Positions 23,252 to 34,546 of a DNA stretch of 64,000 bases are shown piece by piece. Source of the DNA: Anastrepha obliqua (Eukaryota; Arthropoda; Insecta; Diptera; Tephritidae); NCBI RefSeq assembly GCF_027943255.1, contig NC_072897.1, forward strand, positions 61,466,406 through 61,530,405. The letters are read 5' to 3'. Each line of letters opens with the position of its first letter. The first letter of the stretch is position 1. The position numbers were made by a program, and so were the translations under genes. The notes beneath the pieces are model-generated. The model worked only from the letters and a program-made list of their open reading frames with translations, searched no databases and was not told the origin of the DNA.

Positions 23252-23745
23252 AAATATAAAATGTTTGTTCATAAGAATATGAACAAACATACATACATAA
23301 GTATTTTTTTCAACTTCCTTTATGAACACTTTACTACTTTATAAACAATTATTTAAAACAATGATCTATTGAATATTGTTAAGTAATCAATTTTGTTAAG
23401 CAATGTTTGTTCATAAGAATAGGAACATACTTACATAAGTATTTTTTCCAACTTCCTTTATTTAAACTTTACTGCTTTATAAACTATTATTAAAACCAAT
23501 GAACTATTGAATACTGTAAAGCAACCAATTTTGTTAAGCGATTTGAATATTGTCAAATAATCATAATTTTGTTGTAAACAAAATTAAGCAATTTTCCTAG
23601 AATTGTAAATCAAATTAAATACTGTCAAGCAATCAAATATTCATTATAAATAAGAACGTTTAAGAAATAAAAATTCAGTTATCAGTTATCAATGGAAAAC
23701 TCAGCAAGTGTTTCTTTTTTAAACAACCAGGAAGTAACCTGTTTT
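23252..23745 (+). repeat. 5' LTR of Gypsy-B with internal duplication
   Basis: Contains two diverged copies of its first 140 bases (about 23262-23402 and 23403-23540) followed by a 200-base unique part ending in AACCTGTTTTT. The 3' LTR has the same two-unit plan. Termini are not TG...CA; the first bases (AAATA) are placed by the TTCG target duplication. Confidence 0.75.
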
Positions 23746-23757
23746 TGACTCAGTCGT
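23746..23757 (+). other. Probable primer-binding site of Gypsy-B
   Basis: TGACTCAGTCG directly after the LTR resembles the TGGCGCAGTCGG site (tRNA-Ser) used by 17.6/297-type elements, with two mismatches. Confidence 0.45.
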
Positions 23758-23954
23758 TGGATACCGCAATTATCATTCATAAGAGTGAAGATAAGTAAAT
23801 TTATATTTTTAGTGCGGTACCGAAACAAATTTTTTTTTTTTCTCTCCCGAACTTGCTGGCTAAAGATTGCCACAACGGTGAGGATATAGTAAGCAAAAGA
23901 TTGCTACTATAAAGCAAGAACTGTAAACGAAAAAAATATTAAAAGCTCTAAAAA

Positions 23955-24182
23955 AAAAAAGACAACAGATCCTGCAAACAGGACTCTAAATTAAAAACTC
24001 CTGCATACAGGATTGAAAAAAAAAAAACAACAGATCCTGCAAACCGGAATAAAAATTAAAAACTCCTGCATACAGGATAGATAAAAAAACAGATCCTGCA
24101 AACAGGACTAAAAATTAAAAACTCCTGCGTACAGGATTGATAAACAAAACAGATCCTGCAAACCGGACTAATAATTAAAAAC
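23955..24182 (+). repeat. Leader repeat 1: about 3.5 copies of a 60-65 bp unit
   Basis: Each unit holds two small palindromes of the form TCCTG-CAWA-CAGGA separated by an A-rich spacer. Some half-sites have one substitution (ACCGGA for ACAGGA). Located in the untranslated leader between PBS and gag. Confidence 0.8.
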
Positions 24183-24186
24183 CCGT

Positions 24187-24440
24187 TTTTGCCGAGAATA
24201 AACAATAGAAGATACAGAAGAAAATTCCATTAAGAAACAACAACATCAAATTATAAAAGCCATCAACAACCAGAAATCGTTCATCTGAGACAAGAAACAA
24301 CAATAGAAGATACAGAAGTAAGTTCCATTAATAATAAACAAACATCAAATAACAAAGACATCAGCGACCAGAAATCGTTCATCTAAGACAAGAAACAACA
24401 ACAGAAGTTACAGAAGTAAGTTCTATTAATACACAACAAC
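24187..24440 (+). repeat. Leader repeat 2: about 2.4 copies of a ~108 bp unit
   Basis: Repeats of a block beginning around AACAATAGAAGATACAGAAG and containing CCAGAAATCGTTCATCT. Lies just before the BEL-X1 insertion. Confidence 0.75.
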
Positions 24441-24657
24441 ATTAGAGTAAGACAAATTTTTATGCTTAAAACATATATAAATATTGCTTTCCAAAAAAAA
24501 CAAAAAAAAAGAAACCTAATTGCTAAACGATATAGATTTTCATTGTGAATTGCCAAGTGACATAATTTTTCTATTTTGTTTTGTGAAACCTTTTGCTAAG
24601 TTTATCGTGAAACCATTTGCTAAGCAACATCATTTTTTTACGAGCCAAGAGACATTG

Positions 24658-24862
24658 TGTTGAGTTCGTCTATGTATTTAATTTAAGTTTTAATTTTATA
24701 ATATTACTTAAGGGTTAATGTCAGCAAAGTAAACACTTCATCGCTTTCGTTATATTCTTTAGGGAATGCATATAAATGCAACCGCGCTAATTGTTCAATT
24801 ATAATATAAGAATCTATTGAAACTAAAGGGTTGTGTTTTTCTTCAAGCAATCCGCGTCAACA
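24658..24862 (+). repeat. 5' LTR of BEL-X1 (205 bp)
   Basis: About 115 bases shorter than the 3' LTR, lacking the segment with GCGGTAA/TTACCGC motifs. TG and CA ends are present. Confidence 0.85.
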
Positions 24863-24867
24863 TTTTC

Positions 24868-24885
24868 TGGTCCTTCGAGCCGGAT
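24868..24885 (+). other. Primer-binding site of BEL-X1, tRNA-Tyr type
   Basis: TGGTCCTTCGAGCCGGA is complementary to the CCA-tailed 3' end of fly tRNA-Tyr as I know it. The same site follows the BEL-X2 LTR. Confidence 0.7.
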
Positions 24886-25159
24886 AAGTCAGTCCCGCGA
24901 ACATATAAAGTTTAGCCAATATATTTTGGCTAAGGTACATACAAGTACTACATATCGCAAATAATTAGCAGTTTTTGGTCCTTCTACCAATCGATTTCGG
25001 CTAATTAAATGAAAGTGTCTTATCGCGATTAATTAGTGTTAAATAACAATTAACTATAAGTAACCAGTGAACAAGGTAAAAAAAAGGAAGCTGCAGTGCG
25101 TTGATTTGTGCGTGATAGCAGTGCGAATATCGTCCTTCAAATCTACAAGGACAAGAAAA

Positions 25160-26380
25160 ATGTCGAGCTCGGTAAAAACACGCGACTCTGCACTTAACGC
25201 CATTAAGCGGTATATGGCTAAGAGTACGGACGATACCTTTACGATGGATGCAGAAAGCATAAAAAGTTATATGCAACTGCTCAGTGAACAGGGGACTCGC
25301 TTTAATAGCGCTCAAGATGCGGTCGAAATTTCGTGTGGAAGTGACAATGTAGACATTGAAGAAAGTGTGCGAATTCAAGCTGAGACGTGGTACTCTACGG
25401 CTTTAACAAATTTCAATCGCATACAGAAGTGTCGTGCCGAAGCGCAACCCGCGTCCGTGACAACGCCTGTGTCTGCAGCAATACGGCTGCCAAAGATGGA
25501 GCTGCCTAAATTCTCTGGGGACTTCACGGAGTGGATCGGTTTTTTTGACGCATTTTCTGCCTTGGTCGACTGTAATGCCGCATTGTCAAATGGTCAAAAA
25601 CTTCACTATCTTCGTAGTTGTTTAAGGGGTGACGCGTTAAAAATCATAAGTGGGTTTAAAATATGTGATGTTAATTATGAAGAAGCTTGGGACCTACTAA
25701 AATCGCGTTATAAGGTCATGCGCGTTATAGTTGAAGGACATTTTAGAGCTATGGCCAACGTAAAGAGGGCAGCTAGTGATACCGCCGACGCAATTAAGGG
25801 AGTGATCGACGCCTTCCAGCAACATATACGCGAGCTTAAGGCTTTGGGACGGCCAGTGGAATTTTGGGACGATAAGCTATTGTACGAACTAGTCAATAAA
25901 TTAGACTTCGAGACACGAAAGCAATGGGAGCTATCACTCGTCACTCATGAGCCTCCGTCATTCGAACAGCTGCCCCCGCTTTTAGAAGTTAGATGTCGTT
26001 CTCTATCAATGCTATCATCGTCAACGGTATTATTGCCAGCTATGGGTAAAACCGCGTCGGTGTGTAAGTCTACGAATGTGTTTCACGCAGTGCAAGATCA
26101 GAACAGCACGGGCTGTATATTTTGTAACGGGCCACACAAAATATACAGTTGTGAAAAATTTCGGGACCTTGACGCAAACGGTAAATCGAAATTTGTGAGA
26201 GAATCGCGCCTGTGTATGAACTGCTTGAGTTCAGGCCATTATAAGGCAAAGTGTAACAGCACATCTGCATGCAGGATTTGCCATCAACGCCATCACACGC
26301 TGTTGCATAATACTGCCGCTACAACTAACGCTACAACCGTTGCTTATTTCGTCAACAGCGAATCTCTTGATTCTGCCTAA
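25160..26380 (+). CDS. BEL-X1 Gag
   Basis: Open from 25067; I choose the ATG at 25160, which has A at -3. The N-terminal 110 residues are followed by the Pao-type capsid region starting LPKMELPKFSG (DUF1759-like), then Cys-rich knuckles (CIFCNGPHKIYSC, CMNCLSSGHYKAKC, CRICHQRHH). The frame crosses the gag-protease deletion near 26352 and ends shortly after, so the last residues are abnormal. It is the best-preserved BEL-X gene and could still make capsid-like protein (inference). Confidence 0.8.
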   Translation: MSSSVKTRDSALNAIKRYMAKSTDDTFTMDAESIKSYMQLLSEQGTRFNSAQDAVEISCGSDNVDIEESVRIQAETWYSTALTNFNRIQKCRAEAQPASVTTPVSAAIRLPKMELPKFSGDFTEWIGFFDAFSALVDCNAALSNGQKLHYLRSCLRGDALKIISGFKICDVNYEEAWDLLKSRYKVMRVIVEGHFRAMANVKRAASDTADAIKGVIDAFQQHIRELKALGRPVEFWDDKLLYELVNKLDFETRKQWELSLVTHEPPSFEQLPPLLEVRCRSLSMLSSSTVLLPAMGKTASVCKSTNVFHAVQDQNSTGCIFCNGPHKIYSCEKFRDLDANGKSKFVRESRLCMNCLSSGHYKAKCNSTSACRICHQRHHTLLHNTAATTNATTVAYFVNSESLDSA

Positions 26381-27890
26381 AATCACAAGCGATTTGCCAA
26401 CACAGCCCATGAAGGTGTCGGCGTGGCCGCACATACAAGATCTACTTTTAGCCGATCAGCACTTCATGAAACCCGGGCGTATCGATATCTTGGTCGGAAT
26501 GGACGTCATGGGACAACTCCTCTGCTCGGAGATTCGTAAGGGGCCACCCGGTACGCCCATGGCTCAACGAACGGTTTTCGGTTGGACGTTGCTTGGAAAT
26601 GTTGATGGATCTGAATCCACTTCGCTCGGCTTACAGTGTCTGCATTGTGAAGTTCATTTAGATCGAGCGAAGAACGCTATTGTGAAGAGCTTTTCGAAAA
26701 AATGCACAGAAGGTCACCTGACGGTCGATTTATAGTAGAGCTGCCGCTAAAATCTGACGTACCCTTGGGAGCCTCACGAAGTTATGCTGTTCGAAGTCTA
26801 CTAAGCATCGAAAAAAGACTTGCGCGAGATGACGACCTATGCCAACGCTACAATGAGTTCATGCAAGAACTCATCGACATGAAGCACATGGAACTTGCAC
26901 CACCGCCAACGGATCAAACGTTCTATATGCCGCATCACCCCGTTGTAAAAGAGTCAAGCGTCACGACTAAATTGAGAGTCGGGTTCAATGCGTCCGCCAA
27001 AACCACCACCGGGAATTCGTTGAACGATGCATTATTTGTTGGTCCCCAATTGCAACCTGATTTATATTCAATTTTAACCCGTTTCAGAACACATCGCTAC
27101 GCAGTAACCGCGGACATGGCGAAAATGTACCGCCAAATATGCATGTCCACGAAAAACCTCGATCTACACCGCACTGTCTGGCGTCGTGACCCGACGTTAC
27201 CCATAAAGGATTATCGCATGTTGCGCGTTACTTATGGTGTTGCCGCTGCGTCCTACTTAGCCGTTAAATCGCTGCAACAAACCGCAAAATATTCGTCACA
27301 CATTTGTGAGAAGGCTGCTGCCGTCATGCATAAGGACTTTTACATGGATGATCTCCTCACTGGTGCGTATTCTAAAGAAGAGCTGCTACGTTTACAACGA
27401 AACGTCTCCGAAATACTGAAGGGGGCTTCGAAATTCGAAAATGGGCTAATTGTGCGGAACTTTCCGAAAATGTTACTGGGAGATTGGCATAAAAAGAGTC
27501 AAATATCATCTGAAACGTGTTATAAGCGAAATTCTTCTGTCCTACGAAGAGTTCAACACGCTGCTAACAGAAGTAGAAGCCTGCGTCAACTCCCGCCCAC
27601 TCTGTGACAATTCTGCAGCCGCTGGTGATGTAGAGGTACTTACGCCTGGCCACTTCTTTGTCGGTGAACCGCTTAAATCTATCCCGGAGTCTGAGGGTCA
27701 AGGGCTCCGTGGAAACCTGCGTCAGCGGTGGCAAGCAATTTCTGCCATGAGACAGCATTTCTGGCGACGTTGGAGAGACGAATATCTCGTCAGCTTGCAA
27801 CGCCATACCGAATGGCTTCGCCTTTCACGCAACATCGAAGAAGGTGATGTTGTTGCAGTCTTCAACGAGCCTACCCCTCCGACGAAGTAG
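26340..27890 (+). pseudogene. BEL-X1 Pol remnant: protease tail, RT N-terminal half, integrase C-terminus
   Basis: 26340-26735 is the region after the protease active site, which is itself deleted. 26702-27470 is RT with TKLRV, the Asp-containing TADMAKMYRQ block and YMDD as FYMDDLLTG (about 27345). At 27470 the sequence jumps to the late integrase (WHKKSQIS onward) in another frame: the rest of RT, RNase H and most of integrase are missing. The integrase C-terminal domain ends at a TAG (27888-27890), where BEL-X2 has TGG. Confidence 0.85.
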
Positions 27891-28149
27891 ACGCTGGCAC
27901 GTGTTATTAAATGCCACCCTGGCGCCGATGGACGCGTGAGAGTGGTTACGCTGAAAACACCGCATGGCGAATTAGTTCGGCCCATAGTAAAGCTCTGCCC
28001 TTTACCAACGAAAGGAGACTTGTTTCACGAAGAAACTACTAATTGATCATAAATGCTATTAAGCCTTTCATATTATTTCTTTGCTATAATTTGTAACTTT
28101 CTTTATTGAACTTATTGGTATGTAACTTTCTATATTGAACTCGGTGGTA

Positions 28150-28471
28150 TGTTGAGTCCGTCTATGCATTTAATTTAAGTTTTAATTTTATAATATTACT
28201 TAAGGGTTAATGTCAGCAATGTAAACACTTAATCGCTTTTGTTGTATTCTATTTTCTGCTATATCCTTTGTTCTAACACATATGTACATTATTTACTGCT
28301 TTTGTTATTCATCCCGCAATTACCGCATATTTTACCGCTTATGTTTTTTCCACATAACTTACCGCTTTAGGAAGTGCATATAACTGCAACCACGCTAATT
28401 GTTAAATTAAACATATTAGAATCTATTGAAACGAAACGGTTTTGTTTTTCTTCAAGCAATCCGCGTCAACA
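28150..28471 (+). repeat. 3' LTR of BEL-X1 (322 bp)
   Basis: TGTTGAGTCCGTC start and CCGCGTCAACA end, with TTACCGC-type motifs repeated in its middle. Confidence 0.85.
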
Positions 28472-28627
28472 CATTGACTACGGTTCTACGAACTTAAAAA
28501 GAGGAAGTTGTACCTTTTAGAATTGAAGTAACCGTTAGGAATACAAGAATTTTTAAGACGGTATTTTAGACGTAACTAAAAATTTTTTTTATTCCAAAAA
28601 AAAAAAAATAAGCCTAGTTTAAGTTAT

Positions 28628-29716
28628 ATGAGTGACTCAGAATCAGACTATTTTTCTGATTCAGAAATTGAAACATTAGAAACGAGGGTTACAGCACTGA
28701 CGAATACATAGAAGAAGACGTAGGACACATACACGAATGATTTTCGAATTTATCGTTGAACTCATATAGAAAATGGTTGATCAACCACAAAACCAAGTGG
28801 TAGTAGACCCCTTGAAATGTCTCCAGAACTTACCTGAATTTTATGGAGACACCAACGACTTACAGACCTTTACTACACTCATGGATAGAATTCACACATC
28901 TAAGAACATATGACGAATTGTCCCAACTTATCTTCTCAGACATGATCAAATCAAGACTAAAGGGTAAAGCAAGATAGACCATTGAAATAAATTGTCACGC
29001 CACAATCTGGTCAGAGATAAAAAGTGTTCATGTCACGAATTGTTTGACGAATTAAGAGGTGCAACATTTAGAACTAATACTTTAGATTTTTACAATGAGA
29101 TAAAAAATAAACTACATAAACTTAATAATAAGTTAGTAGTTATCTTAGGCGAAACAGAAGCAACCAAGGTCAGTACCACAAATAATATGCAGACTCAGCA
29201 TTTTCAAAAATAAGATTCCAGAACCAATGTAAGCCATTTTGTTCTGCGGAAATCCCACAGACCTAGAAGAAGCCATGGACACATTGTTCCAAGCAGAATA
29301 CGCCCACATGGGGAGTCAAAATACGCAAATACCTCGCAATAAATATAATAAACAACTTCAGCCGATCCTAAACAATGTTCAAAACAAGAATAATCCCCGA
29401 GGAAGAAACAGTTTTTATATTTCATACAACAGGAGCAATTTTCAAAGTAGAAGCAACTTCAAAATATAAACGACTTCCAGAACAGAAACAATTCAAATTT
29501 TCAAGGTTCAGACTATTCACAAAACAGAAATAATTTCCAAAATAGAAACAACTTAAACTTTCAAAATATAGACTACTCACAAAATAGAAATAATCTCCAA
29601 AATCGAAACAATTTCCACATATATACACAATTCCCAAAATAGAAATAATTTTGCTAATAGACACAACCATCCAAATGGTAACAATTTCTCAAACAAAAAT
29701 AACTTTCAAAATAGAA
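28628..29716 (+). pseudogene. Gypsy-B gag remnant
   Basis: Pieces in changing frames: a short acidic N-terminal ORF (ATG 28628), a 46-codon ORF (ATG 28772) with the LQNLPEFYG-D capsid start typical of errantivirus-like Gag, a piece at 28992-29216, and an Asn/Gln-rich tail (29239-29700) built from repeated FQNRNN-like blocks. Stops at 28709, 28910 and elsewhere make it non-functional. Confidence 0.75.
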
Positions 29717-29718
29717 AT

Positions 29719-30597
29719 TTGCCTGAATCCATGGATGCTAATATGATACACGATAATAACAATCTCCCAAATACCTCAACAAACAATCCTCTAAATTTTC
29801 CTTTACCAGCCTCTACGGAGCACTACCATATACCTATAATAGTCAAAAATCACCTTAGATTTATAATCGATACAAGTGTCACGCATTCAATTGTTAACCC
29901 CGGAATATGTAATCCAAAATGGAAAATTAAATCAAATATATCAACTTTAAAAACATTACAAAATACAGTTTCCACTAATATAATTTATCAAGTTCCATTA
30001 TTTGAAGAATTAGGAGACCCCCAAAATAAAATACATTTAATAGGTTATCAATTCCACGAAAAATGCGATGGAATAATTGGTAATTATATTCTGCATAAAT
30101 ATAAAGCTATAGTTAATTTAAGAAATAATACATTAATAATAAATAATAGAAAAGTTTCCCTATTTTATGGTGAAAACCGTAGTAATTGCATTAATATGAC
30201 AGAATACAATACTGACTGTACAATTGAACAAATTCGGTCTTCTCATATGAATTTAGAAGAAAAAACGGAAATATATGAGACCGTAAAAGAATATAAAAAT
30301 ATATTTTATCAGCCTAATTCTGATCTAACTTTTACAAGTGCTATAAAACACAGAATAAAAACAATAAATGACGTCCCGATTTTCACTAAGTCCTATCATT
30401 ACCCGTATACACATAAAAATGAGGTAAAAAACCAAATACAAGAAATGCTGGAATCTGGAATCATCCGCCCCAGTAACTCACCATATTCAGCACCAAAATG
30501 GATTGTTCCAAAAAAATCAGACGCTAGCGGTCACAAAAAGTGGAGACTAGTGGTCGATTATAGAAAGTTGAACGAAGTAACAATATATGATTGTTGA
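29719..30597 (+). pseudogene. Gypsy-B protease and RT N-terminus
   Basis: Single open frame of 292 residues cut by BEL-X2. The protease motif reads IDTSVTHS: the Gly of the DTG active-site triad is replaced by Ser. RT begins near residue 200 with the KHRIKT block, then the YSAPKWIVPKK and WRLVVDYRKLNE blocks. The last native residues are TIYD, directly before the BEL-X2 LTR at 30592. Confidence 0.8.
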
Positions 30598-30961
30598 CGC
30601 GGATCGCTTAAAGAAAAACACAACCGTTTCGTTTCAATAGATTCTTATATTATAATTTAACAATTAGCGCGTTTGCATTTATATGCATTCCTTAAAGCGG
30701 TAAGTTATGCGGTAAAAACATAAGCGGTAAAATATGCGGTAATTGCGGGATGAATAACAAAAGCAGTAAATAAAATCTAAGTTCAAAGACCTCTAATTAA
30801 ACAGCAATATGTACCTACGCATGTACATACGTGTAAGAACAAAGGATATAGCAGAAAATAGAATATAACAAAAGCGATTAAGTGTTTACTTTGCTGACAT
30901 TAACCCTTAAGTAATATTATAAAAATTAAAACATAAATTAAATGCATAGACGGACTCAACA
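30592..30961 (-). repeat. Left (3') LTR of BEL-X2, 370 bp
   Basis: Longest BEL-X LTR in the window. Includes four GCGGTAA/GCGGTAAAA motifs within 60 bases near 30695-30745. Confidence 0.85.
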
Positions 30962-31047
30962 TATCGCCGCCCTTGAACTATCTTAATAAGTTCAATATAG
31001 AAAGTTACAAATTATAGGAAAGAAAAATATGAAAAGCTTGATAACAT

Positions 31048-32287
31048 TTATGATGAATTAGTAGTTTCTTCGTGAAACAAGTCTCCTTTCGTTGGTAAAG
31101 GGCAGAGCTTTACTATGGGCCGAACTAATTCGCCATGCGGTGTTTTCAGCGTAACCACTCTCACGCGTCCATCGGCGCCAGGGTGGCATTTAATAACACG
31201 TGCCAGCGTCCACTTCGTCGGAGGGGTAGGCTCGTTGAAGACTGCAACTACATCACCAGCGGCTGCAGAATGGTCACAGAGTGGGCGGGAGTTGACGCAG
31301 GCTTCTACTTCTGTTAGCAGCGTGTTGAACTCTTCGTAGGACAGAAGAATTTCGCTCATAACACGTTTCAGATGATATTTGACTCTTTTTATGCCAATCT
31401 CCCAGTATAAGTAACGCGCAACATGCGATAATCCTTTATGGGTAACGTCGGGTCACGACGCCAGACAGTGCGGTGTAGATCGAGGTTTTTCGTGGACATG
31501 CATATTTGGCGGTACATTTTCGCGATGTCCGCGGTTACTGCGTAGCGATGTGTTCTGAAACGGGTTAAAATTGAATATAAATCAGGTTGCAATTGGGGAC
31601 CAACAAATAATGCATCGTTCAACGAATTCCCGGTGGTGGTTTTGGCGGACGCATTGAACACGACTCTCAATTTAGTCGTGACGCTTGACTCTTTTACAAC
31701 GGGGTGATGCGGCATATAGAACGTTTGATCCGTTGGCGGTGGTGCAAGTTCCATGTGCTTCATGTCGATGAGTTCTTGCATGAACTCATTGTAGCGTTGG
31801 CATAGGTCGTCATCTCGCGCAAGTCTTTTTTCGATGCTTAGTAGACTTCGAACAGCATAACTTCGTGAGGCTCCCAAGGGTACGTCAGATTTTAGCGGCA
31901 GCTCTACTATAAATCGACCGTCAGGTGACCTTCTGTGCATTTTTTCGAAAAGCTCTTCACAATAGCGTTCTTCGTAGCGTTCTTCGCTCGATCTAAATGA
32001 ACTTCACAATGCAGAGACTGTAAGCCGAGCGAAGTGGATTCAGATCCATCGACATTTCCAAACAACGTCCAACCGAAAACCGTTCGTTGAGCCATGGGCG
32101 TACCGGGTGGCCCTTTACGAATCTCCGAGCAGAGGAGTTGTCCCATGACGTCCATTCCGACCAAGATATCGATACGCCCGGGTTTCATGAAGTGCTGATC
32201 GGCTAAAAGTAGATCTTGTATGTGCGGCCACGCCGACACCTTCATGGGCTGTGTTGGCAAATCGCTTGTGATTTTAGGCAGAATCAA
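31048..32287 (-). pseudogene. BEL-X2 Pol remnant
   Basis: 32287-31907 is the post-protease region; 31940-31389 is the RT N-terminal half. RT stops just after MLRVTY, where the sequence joins the same late-integrase breakpoint (ACTGGGAGATTGG) used in BEL-X1. The integrase tail (31359-31048) has a further deletion of about 230 bases relative to BEL-X1. The YMDD block is missing. Confidence 0.85.
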
Positions 32288-32311
32288 TGCGTCAACAGTA
32301 AAGCATTGGGC

Positions 32312-33895
32312 TTAAAAATGAGATGATAATGAAAGTAATACTTCACCCCTAGAGCGTATCCCTTGGGAGGAACCAATTCCAGAAATCAATATTGCGGACC
32401 CTCTTCGCGCTAATCCCAAGCGTTGTACACATGACTCGGTTACGAAGGAAGCATGCGAACCAGAATCAAACAGCAAGCGAGCGAGTTGCCAATGACCAGA
32501 GCAATCGCGTACCTTGACTAAGGCGGTCGCCAACAGCACAGTTCTTTCTCTTGGATGAGGCTGGTTGGGATTGGCATTCAAATATGAAGACGTACAGGCA
32601 GCAGCGGTGTCTGTGGAAGGACCGTTAGCGGATGAAACGGTTGCATTCGTTTGATGCATGACGTCTGCGGCGGGGGAGAAAGGCCTAAGAGAGGCGCTGT
32701 TGACGAAATGAGCAACGGTTGTAGCGTTAGTTGTAGCGGCAGTATTATGCAACAGCGTGTGATGGCGTTGATGGCAAATCCTGCATGCAGATGTGCTGTT
32801 ACACTTTGCCTTATAATGGCCTGAACTCAAGCAGTTCATACACAGGCGCGATTCTCTCACAAATTTCGATTTACCGTTTGCGTCAAGGTCCCGAAATTTT
32901 TCACAACTGTATATTTTGTGTGGCCCGTTACAAAATATACAGCCCGTGCTGTTCTGATCTTGCACTGCGTGAAACACATTCGTAGACTTACACACCGACG
33001 CGGTTTTACCCATAGCTGGCAATAATACCGTTGACGATGATAGCATTGATAGAGAACGACATCTAACTTCTAAAAACGGGGGCAGCTGTTCGAATGACGG
33101 AGGCTCATGAGTGACGAGTGATAGCTCCCATTGCTTTCGTGTCTCGAAGTCTAATTTATTGACTAGTTCGTACAATAGCTTATCGTCCCAAAATTCCACT
33201 GGCCGTCCCAAAGCCTTAAGCTCGCGTATATGTTGCTGGAAGGCGTCGATCACTCCCTTAATTGCGTCGGCGGTATCACTAGCTGCCCTCTTTACGTTGG
33301 CCATAGCTCTAAAATGTCCTTCAACTATAACGCGCATGACCTTATAACGCGATTTTAGTAGGTCCCAAGCTTCTTCATAATTAACATCACATATTTTAAA
33401 CCCACTTATGATTTTTAACGCGTCACCCCTTAAACAACTACGAAGATAGTGAAGTTTTTGACCATTTGACAATGCGGCATTACAGTCGACCAAGGCAGAA
33501 AATGCGTCAAAAAAACCGATCCACTCCGTGGAGTCCCCAGAGAATTTAGGCAGCTCCATCTTTGGCAGCCGTATTGCTGCAGACACAGGCGTTTACACGG
33601 ACGCGGGTTGCGCTTCGGCACGACACTTCTGTATGCGATTGAAATTTGCTAAAGCCGTAGAGTACCACGTCTCAGCTTGAATTCGCACACTTTCTTCAAT
33701 GTCTACATTGTCACTTCCACACGAAATTTCGACCGCATCTTGAGCGCTATTAAAGCGAGTCCCCTGTTCACTGAGCAGTTGCATATAACTTTTTATGCTT
33801 TCAGCATCCATCGTAAAGGTATCGTCCGTACTCTTAGCCATATACCGCTTAATGGCGTTAAGTGCAGAGTCGCGTGTTTTTACCGAGCTCGACAT
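32312..33895 (-). pseudogene. BEL-X2 Gag and protease start, one nonsense codon
   Basis: Same protein as BEL-X1 Gag with a few substitutions. A TAA at about 33593 splits it. Unlike BEL-X1, it continues past the Cys-rich knuckles into the protease active site (LFDSGSHASF, DSG triad) before being cut near 32312. It therefore shows what the BEL-X1 gag-protease deletion removed. Confidence 0.85.
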
Positions 33896-34191
33896 TTTTC
33901 TTGTCCTTGTAGATTTGAAGGACGATATTCGCACTGCTATCACGCACAAATCAACGCACTGCAGCTTCCTTTTTTTTACCTTGTTCACTGGTTACTTATA
34001 GTTAATTGTTATTTAACACTAATTAATCGCGATAAGACACTTTCATTTAATTAGCCGAAATCGATTGGTAGAAGGACCAAAAACTGCTAATTATTTGCGA
34101 TATGTAGTACTTGTATGTACCTTAGCCAAAATATATTGGCTAAACTTTAAATTCTCGCGGGCTTGACTTATCCGGCTCGAAGGACCAAAAA

Positions 34192-34546
34192 TGTTGACGC
34201 GGATCGCTTAAAGAAAAACACAACCGTTTCGTTTCAATAGATTCTTATATTATAATTTAACAATTAGCGCGGTTGCATTTATATGCATTCCCTAAAGCGG
34301 TAAGTTATGGGGTAATATATGCGGTAATTGCGGGATGAATAACAAAAGCAGTAAATAAAATCTAAGTTCAAAGACCTCTAATTAAACAGCAATATGTACC
34401 TACGCATGTACATACGTGTAAGAACAAAGGATGTAGCAGAAAATAGAATATAACAAAAGCGATTAAGTGTTTACATTGCTGACATTAACCCTTAGGTAAT
34501 ATTATAAAAATTAGAACTTAAATTACATGCATAGACGGACTCAAAC
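34192..34546 (-). repeat. Right (5') LTR of BEL-X2, end missing
   Basis: Begins TGTTGACGCGG beside a tRNA-Tyr-type PBS (on the minus strand, about 34171-34188). Ends ACTCAA without the final CA. Confidence 0.8.

Larger units (their letters stand above)
24658..28471 (+). mobile_element. BEL-X1, internally deleted BEL/Pao LTR retrotransposon
   Basis: LTRs start TGTTGAG and end GTCAACA, flanked by a perfect 5 bp duplication CATTG (24653-24657, 28472-28476) in the Gypsy-B leader. Gag is complete, but the gag-protease junction and the RT C-terminus to integrase core are deleted, so it is non-autonomous. Confidence 0.9.
30592..34546 (-). mobile_element. BEL-X2, internally deleted BEL/Pao element, inverted copy of BEL-X1
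   Basis: Minus-strand element nearly identical to BEL-X1 over most of gag and the RT start. Left LTR 30592-30961, right LTR 34192-34546. The right LTR lacks the terminal CA, and the expected TSD (ATGAT on the left, 30587-30591) is absent on the right, where unrelated sequence follows. Deletions differ from those of BEL-X1. Confidence 0.88.

Noticed and set aside
23955..24182. CRISPR-like array
   Set aside because: Eukaryotic retrotransposon leader; units are contiguous tandem repeats without unique spacers.
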